This document shows positions 56,908 through 64,000 of a DNA stretch of 64,000 nucleotides, one piece after another; position 1 is the stretch's first letter, and the number at the start of each line of letters is the position of its first letter. Location: positions 1 through 64,000 of the forward strand of contig JAJSPD010000024.1 in the NCBI GenBank assembly GCA_021307315.1. The letters are read 5' to 3'. Source of the stretch: Bisporella sp. PMI_857. Its lineage: Eukaryota; Ascomycota; Leotiomycetes; Helotiales; Helotiaceae. The position numbers and the translations under genes were made by a program. Below the pieces are notes generated by a model. The model worked only from the letters and a program-made list of their open reading frames with translations. It was not told the DNA's origin and ran no database searches.

Positions 56908-59057
56908 GAGTGAAGGGAACTGTATCTGAGACAAATTTATGAAATATTTAAGTCTCTGCACATATAAATTTATTGATGGTGTAAAAGTGCGCTTTGGATG
57001 AACTAGGTTTTAATAATCGAACTTGGTTTTACATGAAACAACATAACTTTGCTACCTAAAATTGTTGAAATTATTGTTGAAAATAGTGAGTGAGCCTTTA
57101 CTTTATATCGCAAGGGCTAAACAAACGACTTTGTTGAACTGGTGGCATATGGGATCACTTTGCCGGGACCATACACCATATATATATATAGATCTCCTCA
57201 CTCCCTTTAGATAGAATAATTAAGGAACTGTTGGTATAAAGTCATGTGAACGTTCCATGACCCACAGGCCACCACCTGAATGTATTTAAGTTCTCGCTCG
57301 TAGGACGTAACTTAGAACAATCAAGAACAAGTCAACCACCTACAACGAGCATATATAGCACTGCGCTGAGATCGCGGTGCTACGTGCCCCGTGGGTAACC
57401 GACTTAAGCTATTGCAAGTCATCAATACGAAGAAGGTATCACAGAGAGTGATACCAACAGGAACCTTTCTCTCTACTTTCCAGTGATTTCCCATCATGTG
57501 CCTTACAAACACACCTCGCAACAGACTTAAGTGCTGTTTGAACCACTGCTACATCAGATATTTTAGGAAACAGTTTCCACCAAAACCGGACGACGTACGG
57601 CTACACTGTCAAACTTTTGATACATGAATACAAGTAGGAACTTTGCAGATTCATCGAGGTACTTGAAAGTCCGGTTTCGAATAACTTCGCAAAAAGCATT
57701 TTTCCGGAATATCCAGGTAAACAAAAAAATAGGTTAAGCGCAAAAACAGAACTATGAAAAGTTTAAACTTCTAAAATGCTTAATACAAGGTTAACAAACT
57801 CATATATATAAATAACAAAAGTGCAGAAATAACATATTTTAAATGTCCTTTAATCTAAGACTTTTTATAAGCACGTTATAGCATGTTATAAGAAGGCTTA
57901 TTATATTATTTCGGATATTTATATTACTCATTGTAAACTTGAAAAATTAAAAAAAGAATTTAAAAATGTCACGGGTTCGCGCCGATATAGGCAACCGAGT
58001 GGTATTCCCTACATACAAATTTTTTATAGTTGTGGCAGATCTGGGTAAACAAAGGTGCTTTAGGCACCTGATTTCCGGATAGGTCTCAACCCGTCGCAAA
58101 AAATGCTTGCCAAATACACATTAGGCTCATTTAGGAAGACTCTCATGTATAGAGCTTGCTCCCCTCGAGCTCCTCCTTCTTTCCTTAACTTTAGATTCTC
58201 GTAAATACTACCTCTTTATCTGTACCTGTAGGTGCTCTAGAGCGTGCTGTGACAGTTGAAAGGTAATTTTATACATTTATATATATACTGCATTAGCATG
58301 GAGCGTATACACGAGAAATCCGGGCACTTATATGCACACTAAATCCTACCCTCTGGTTCTTAACGTGATGGGAAAGCTGACGAAATAGCTAATGTCTGTC
58401 TTACGGGAAAGAATGAAGCAAAAGATGAAAATTCCTCTTGTTAGTATTTAAAGTTTTTAGCTATCATAATATTCTATAATTTTTCTATATATATTATGAA
58501 ATCTCCCAAGCTTTTGCCAAGTTTCCTTGCTACGTGACGTAATGTGTCTGAGCGGTCGGCGGCAAGTAGAGTACAAAAAACAAACACTAAAGGAAAGGTT
58601 GTTAAATACGCTTACCAAAAATTAAATCGAAAGTTCGATCAAAGCAAACACCAACGCTTCTTTCTTAGAGGGACGAGAAGGCTAAACCTTGTATGGTATA
58701 TTACGCTATTCGGCCAGCTTGTTCGTCCACCTGTGGAGCTCTGCTGAGAAATGGAGAGAAAGAAAGAGCTGGAATTGTTATGTATATTAGCTTTTAGGTG
58801 CTTGATATATGGAAGTAAAGTGTAGTCCACAAAATCATTGACTTTTTCGATAAATGTAGGGTCCTGTGATAAGGAATAGTTGTTCAAGTTATGTTACATA
58901 CCAGGATCGAGGAGGGTGCACAAGCTAGGACATGACAATTTCGAAGCATTAACCAGTTATAACAACGCATAGTAGTGCCAAGCTAAGTAATTAAATGTCT
59001 AATTAAGTGAAATGCATTTGTGTAGTGATTTGAGAACTCATATTGGGCTAAAATAAA
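56908..59057. other. AT-rich, gene-free island
   Basis: About 2.1 kb with many TATA/ATAT runs (for example 57,177-57,190, 58,275-58,287), A/T homopolymers and stop-dense frames on both strands. No transposase, reverse transcriptase or terminal repeats recognised. It may be a remnant of RIP-mutated repeat DNA; that is inference. Confidence 0.5.
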
Positions 59058-60389
59058 CTAACTTTCCTCACATCCCCTAATTCTTTGTATAACCATTGCT
59101 GTCGCTGCCCCTCCACCATTACAGATAGCCACTACGCCATATTCGCCAATCTTTAACTGGTGTAGTAAAGTAACCAAAATTCTTGATCCAGAGCTACCAA
59201 GCGCATGGCCTAGCGAGATCGCCCCGCCAAGAAGATTCACACGAGCTTGCTCTAAGCCAAGGATCTTCTCGTTCGCTTTGACCACCGAAGCAAATGCTTC
59301 ATTGAATTCCCAAATAGCGATTTCATCTTTCGTAAGTCCAGCTCTTGATAATGCGAGCGGAACAGCCTTTGACGGCGCAATTGAAAAATCTACTGGATCT
59401 ACAGCCGCGTCCGCAGAGCTACAAATGCGAGCAAGCACCCGGGAACCACTCCCGAATTTTGCCGCAAGAGCCCTGTTACATAGAACTAAGGCACTTGCGC
59501 CGTCGTTAAATGTGGAAGAGTTGGCTGCCGTTATGGTTCCATTATCAAGGAACGCAGGTTTTAACGTGCGCACCTTGTCGAGTTTGATATCGAGGTATCC
59601 TTCGTCAGTATCAATACTGTTCACCCTGTTTTTGGCAGACACGGTGATAGGTACGATTTCATCCTTAAACAGCCCAGCTTTCCAAGCTTGCTGTGCTCGC
59701 ATGTAAGATTGGATTGCGTACTCATCTTGTGCTTCTCGTGTAATTTGATACTTCTTCGCTGTCACTTCGGCACAGCGACCCATATGGAAATGATTATAAA
59801 CGTCCCACAGGCCGTCCTTGATTATACCGTCATCAGCTTGGATGGTGCCAAAAGCCGGCAAAGAACTTGCTCGTGGAATGTAATATGGAACACGGCTCAT
59901 ATTCTCCATGCCTCCTGCGATCTGTGCCTCGGCAAGCCCCAATTGGATATTCTGAGCTGCGAGGACTACAGCTTTCAGGCCAGAGGCGCAGACTTTGTTT
60001 ATTGTAACAGCTTCCGTGCTTGAGGATAGGCCTGCAAGGATGACCGCTTGTCTTGCTGGAGATTGGCCCAATCCTCCTGAGAGGACGTTGCCCATATATA
60101 CATCTGTTATCTTCTCCGGAGGTATGTTGGATTTTTGCAGCGCTGACTTAATTGCCCATGCCCCTAATTCTGGAGCTTCGACCGACAAGAACGAGCCATT
60201 GAACTGCTGATAATTAGTTGCGCATTCTGTGATTGCACCAGACTACTTCACCTTGGCAGTTGGGGTTCTTGACGCACTTATGATATACACGTCTTGCACC
60301 TCTTTTCTTGCCAATGGTGGCTTATTCAAATGGTCTGAGACCTGTGCCAATCTATGATGCGTGGACGAGAGCGCTTTAGTTGCTCCCAT
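59058..60389 (-). CDS. Acetyl-CoA acetyltransferase (thiolase)
   Basis: Exon 1 60252-60389 and exon 2 59058-60206 (45-bp intron) give 428 residues. Motifs: [18 protein letters not shown] with nucleophile Cys119, [60 protein letters not shown] and the end [13 protein letters not shown] holding the second catalytic Cys. This is the acetoacetyl-CoA thiolase type, which either condenses two acetyl-CoA or cleaves acetoacetyl-CoA. The first 28 residues ([20 protein letters not shown]...) precede the family start and might be a mitochondrial leader. No C-terminal peroxisomal tripeptide is present. It lies 1 kb from the acyl-CoA synthetase on the same strand and near an enoyl-CoA hydratase, suggesting a small acyl-CoA degradation group in addition to the ergosterol-pathway copy expected elsewhere. 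Confidence 0.95.
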
Positions 60390-61423
60390 GTTATGATGAA
60401 TAGCACACGTATACAAATACTAATACCAAAACAATAACTATTTAAATTTGGGAGTAATGACTAGTAAGTAAAAATTCCAGCCTCTATCTGAAGTATGGGC
60501 TTACCAGCCTTTCTGATACTTATAGCCACTGAGAGACCGACATTACCCGATCAGAGCCGAGGAGATTGGTCTAATGAAAAGCAGGTTACTCACACCAATT
60601 CGTGCTTAGTTTTCTTGCTTGTTAATGCATAGTAATATCCGAGACCATAGAATTTTCAGGTTGCATCATTCGCTAGACGTTGCACTCAGAAACAAGGGCT
60701 CATTGACGAACCACTCGAAGAACAGTTCATGAACTTGAGTTGTGAAGGCGACTCGAATTCACCTGATTGGTTGAAATTATGAAGATATTGTGCCAATATT
60801 AAAAACTGGATTATTCGTTGGCAGGTACCTATTACTCACCGGTGCTATGCTGCCGAGGTTCCTATTCGGCAAATGACTTGTTTCGACCAATATTACCTGT
60901 TTGGGATCCAATGGAGAACGGAGAGTGGAGAAAAATAGTACTGGAATGAAGCAATGGAAGGACTTTCCTTAAATCGGTGCTCGTGACTGGTTATCGACGT
61001 AATGCTGAAGTGCACGAGTTTAGAGCTTTGATCAGGACCTGAAGGTCAATTAAAGTACTATTCATTTGTCTAGCATATCCCGCTATTTTGAGACGTAGGT
61101 AGAGACTCTATGCAAAAATGGTGTATCTAGGAAACTAATTGTGATTATCTATTGGCAAGGGCATCTTGGTCCGAGTGTCATTCTAGAGATAAGATGGCAT
61201 TTCTACAGGTAAAGGTACTGAAGATAAATAGTGAGTATGAGAAGCGAAACAGACCTCGCTCTTACGACATGAACACTAAGGTAGAATACTGTGCGATTCG
61301 GAAAGGATTCAAATTTTTGTGCATCGTGATAAGAATTAGCCATATAACCTTGTATTCACTTTGTACACCATTTAGAACCGGAAGTACACTTTCCTTCAGT
61401 ATTCGAGTCTCATGCCAAAAACA
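60390..61423. other. Intergenic, thiolase promoter
   Basis: 1 kb without a recognised gene; AT-rich. It should contain the thiolase promoter and the 3' end of the acyl-CoA synthetase transcript. Confidence 0.5.
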
Positions 61424-63321
61424 TTATAGCTTTGCTTTCCCTTCTTTCCGCCACTCTGATTTCCTTAGCTCGTTCCTCCGAGTTTTACCGCTAACAGTAC
61501 GAGGTAGAAAGCTGGCGTGCACGAACTGAATCTTTCGAGGATACTTGTACGGGGCAGCATTTGCTTTACAAAAGTTTTGCAGCTCTTCCCTCAGCATATC
61601 GTGGTCATAATATTTATATTGCGAGGCTAAAACGACAAAAGCTTTCACTACTTCGCCTCTTTCCTGATCTGGAGAGGAAATGACAGCTGACTCTGCGACT
61701 GCAGGATGTAGATTTAGAGTGGATTCCACCTCAAATGGACCTGAAATTCAACGTTAGCTTCCAGAAGCGATATGAGGAGTTGGGAAGCAAACCAATGCGA
61801 TAACCAGAAGAATTTATAACATCATCGGACCGTCCCACAAACCAGAAATACCCATCCTGGTCCCGTTTCGCCTTGTCGCCTGTGAGGTAATATACCTTCC
61901 GCTCTCCATTTTTAATAAATGACTTTTCTCGCCGAGAGATGGTACCGTCATCATCAATATATCCATCGAAGATGCCGAAAAAAGCCTCCTTATCCGTACT
62001 CTTTACCAATACAGCCATATCGCCTTCTTCTCCCACCATCGTCTCGGACCCATCCGATTTTATTAGATGCAAGGGTACTGTAGGGGCTGGCTTTCCCATA
62101 GAACCAGGACGGATTGGATTCCCAGAGAAATTCCCACATAATAGGATTGTCTCTGTTTGGCCATAACCATCATGTATTTCCATATTTGCAAGCGTTCGCC
62201 ATTTTCGGATGACTTCATCGTTCAGTGCTTCTCCTGCAGCAGTGCAGTGTTCTAATGCCTTTGGAGGATGCTTCAAATAATAATTTATAGCGTCTTCGAG
62301 AACAAGCTGGCGGTACGCGAGAGGAGCGGCACAAAGAGTGGTAATCGGGTATCGGTGAAGTATGTGTAGAAGGCGCTGTGGTTTGAACGGACCACGATCA
62401 TCGTAAACGAAAAGCGTCGCCCCACAATTCCATGCTCCAAAAAATGACCAAGCAGCTTTTGCCCACCCTTAAATTTTTAGGATTAATCCTGTAAACCCCC
62501 CAGCAGTCAAGGTTGTCGACTTACCTTGTTCTGCTGTGTTCCACAGGACCTTTCCTGGAGCCAACTGATACCAGTACTTGGCGGTTATTGTAAGAGCTCC
62601 CTCATCAGTAAATTTCATCTCTTTGATTTTGGAGCCTCACCTAATGGAAGCGATATTTGGTTATGGCGCACCATCTTGGGTGGGCCTGATGTACCTGATG
62701 TAAAATAGATCAAGGCTGGAGTATACCATTCTCGCCGAACCGTAGCCACCGAAGCAGAGTCCTTAATGTTCTCGAGCGCCGAGTAGAAAGAAATAGCGCC
62801 ATCATGTGGAGTGTCGCCTACCTGTAGGATGGTACGAACTGATGTGCACTGCCCCCGCACTGAAAGAAATTTTGTAACGCTTGTATCATCTCCAACAAAG
62901 ACGCTAGCTTTACTCTTGATGCATCGATACTGAATATCCTTGGCCGTCAGTAGGGTTGTTGCTGGGACAAGAATAATCCCGCTGCGGATGGCTGCAAGAG
63001 CAATTTCCCACCTGTATTCTCTAGTTAGATGCCGTATATATAAGACTGCATGAGAAGTACTTTATACCATGCAGGCACTCGTGGAAGAACCATCATCAGT
63101 ATCTCCTCTGGTTCGACGCTTAGAGTCTGTAGCAAGGCGGAAATGCGATGAGACTGCCGTGAGAAGTACTGGAAACTCATGGAACGACTGTGCGACTCAT
63201 CATTTGACACCCAATACATTGCTCTCATGTTACCAGGCTGGGCCGCCCAATAGTCGACGACGTCTATGGCGAAGTTGAATCTCTCTGGCCGTTGAATGGT
63301 AATATCCTGAGAATGAGCCAT
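61424..63321 (-). CDS. AMP-forming acyl-CoA synthetase (medium-chain type), PTS1 AKL
   Basis: Five exons (63068-63321, 62641-63011, 62525-62596, 61793-62467, 61424-61740; introns 56, 44, 57, 52 bp) add up to 562 residues. Motifs: [19 protein letters not shown] (ATP/AMP P-loop), [54 protein letters not shown] and [14 protein letters not shown] with the catalytic Lys of the C-terminal domain. The pattern [14 protein letters not shown] is that of ACSM-like medium-chain ligases. The last three residues AKL are a PTS1-type peroxisomal signal. The enzyme activates a carboxylic acid to its CoA ester for beta-oxidation. It sits between the thiolase and an enoyl-CoA hydratase; the latter is divergent and shares its 520-bp promoter region. 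Confidence 0.95.
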
Positions 63322-63842
63322 TGTATAGATAGGTAGACCGTAAGGTGCTGGCCGTATTTTTCCTTTGGGTTATTACAGAAATTGGCAAAAGAAAGAAAGC
63401 AAGGATCTTGCTGCCTCAGCATGTCCTTTTCCAAGTTCGTGGGTTATCGTTCTGAAATAGAAATAATCAATATGTGGAGTGGTGCAGAGCCGAATAGCAT
63501 TTCAGGGATTAGGTACGGTAGCACTGCGGCTATTTCGGGATATTAATATTCTCGGCAGCTCATCGGCTTGGTTTTTTTTGCTCGGTAACTTATTATGTGG
63601 AATAACAGAACAGAGTAGGCAGTCATTTAGGTCTAGCCGCCTACAGCCGCAACCTCGGGTGACGTCAAGAAACTCTAGCATTAATTTCGTTCGTTCCACC
63701 GATGATTCTGCCCTGTACAGTAGGTGTCGCGGCTCCAAACTCAGCTAGCTTAACAATCCGATCGCACGTATTTAGTTCTACGTGCCCCCTATTCCAAATC
63801 GATGAACATTCTAACACACAACACCACAAATTTATCTTCTAA
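63322..63842. promoter_or_regulatory. Divergent promoter of acyl-CoA synthetase and enoyl-CoA hydratase
   Basis: 520 bp between two divergent starts. No gene or recurring element recognised. Confidence 0.5.
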
Positions 63843-64000
63843 ATGGATCCACCTGTTTATACATTCGTAAAGGTTGACATGTTAGAGGCCGGCGCGGTCG
63901 CTTTGGTGACATACAATAGGCCGAAATCAGGAAACTCTCTGCATCCTAAGATGCTAAAGGACATGGTTTCTGTATTGAAGTGGGTTGAAAATCAGCCCTG
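63843..64000 (+). CDS. Enoyl-CoA hydratase/isomerase family, N-terminal part (3' end outside window)
   Basis: Open from the ATG at 63843 to the window end (52 codons). The sequence MDPPVYTFVKVDMLEAGAVA followed by LVTYNRPKSGNSLHPKMLKD and VSVLKWVE fits the start of the crotonase fold (ALVTLNRPxxxNALxxxM). The family hydrates or isomerises enoyl-CoA in beta-oxidation and related routes. The catalytic region lies to the right. It is divergent from the acyl-CoA synthetase. Confidence 0.8.
   Translation, partial: MDPPVYTFVKVDMLEAGAVALVTYNRPKSGNSLHPKMLKDMVSVLKWVENQP

Noticed and set aside
1..64000. tRNA genes, CRISPR arrays and complete transposons
   Set aside because: I looked for B-box-like GGTTCGANNCC sequences with matching stems, regular spaced repeats, terminal repeats and transposase/reverse-transcriptase motifs by eye and found none that hold up; tRNAscan-SE and a repeat search would be needed to exclude them.

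Overview
The window looks like nuclear DNA of a filamentous ascomycete (Pezizomycotina, perhaps Leotiomycetes; the class is a guess). The reasons are short 44-103 bp GT-AG introns, fungal-only families (HET, 2EXR, dual C2H2/Zn2Cys6 regulators), a eukaryotic multidomain acetyl-CoA carboxylase and gene-sized intergenic gaps. I support 22 intact or probable genes, two of them cut by the window ends (nudE at the left, an enoyl-CoA hydratase at the right), one further gene with a frame problem, and one decayed WD40 gene. Exon borders were worked out by hand from splice signals and reading frame.

Left part (1-17.2 kb): the 3' end of a nudE-like dynein-pathway gene, the complete acetyl-CoA carboxylase gene (ACC1), a secreted protein with repeated F-x-A-R motifs, a HET-domain protein and an adenosine/adenine deaminase-family gene.

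Centre (17.7-44.0 kb): a coherent run of catabolic genes. It holds a P450, a fumarylacetoacetase-family hydrolase, a cupin, a CocE/NonD-type esterase, a regulator with two C2H2 fingers plus a Zn2Cys6 cluster, a LigB/DODA-type extradiol dioxygenase, a membrane-anchored aldehyde-dehydrogenase-like protein, a small unknown protein, an MFS transporter, a flavin monooxygenase fused to an acetoacetate-decarboxylase-like domain, a secreted GH1 beta-glucosidase and a second flavin monooxygenase. Read together they suggest uptake, deglycosylation, ester cleavage, ring hydroxylation, extradiol ring opening and hydrolysis of a plant phenolic. The substrate is not known from sequence. Most promoters here carry a C-rich element around CCCCCAC (GTGGGGG on the other strand), often with a CGG/CCGG next to it. 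The recognition residues of the regulator's two fingers predict GNGGGG, and its Zn2Cys6 cluster would suit CGG, so a cluster-specific composite operator is proposed.

Right part (44-64 kb): a mitochondrial-type malic enzyme; a 1173-residue protein joining a HeLo-like helical region, a pseudokinase and a trypsin-like protease-like domain; a 2EXR protein; a TUP1/RCO1-like WD40 pseudogene; an AT-rich gene-free island (about 57-59 kb); and an acyl-CoA group (thiolase, AMP-forming acyl-CoA synthetase ending in the peroxisomal signal AKL, start of an enoyl-CoA hydratase).

The most unusual items are the catabolic cluster with its predicted operator, the monooxygenase-decarboxylase fusion, the ALDH-like protein without the catalytic cysteine, and the HeLo-pseudokinase-protease fusion.
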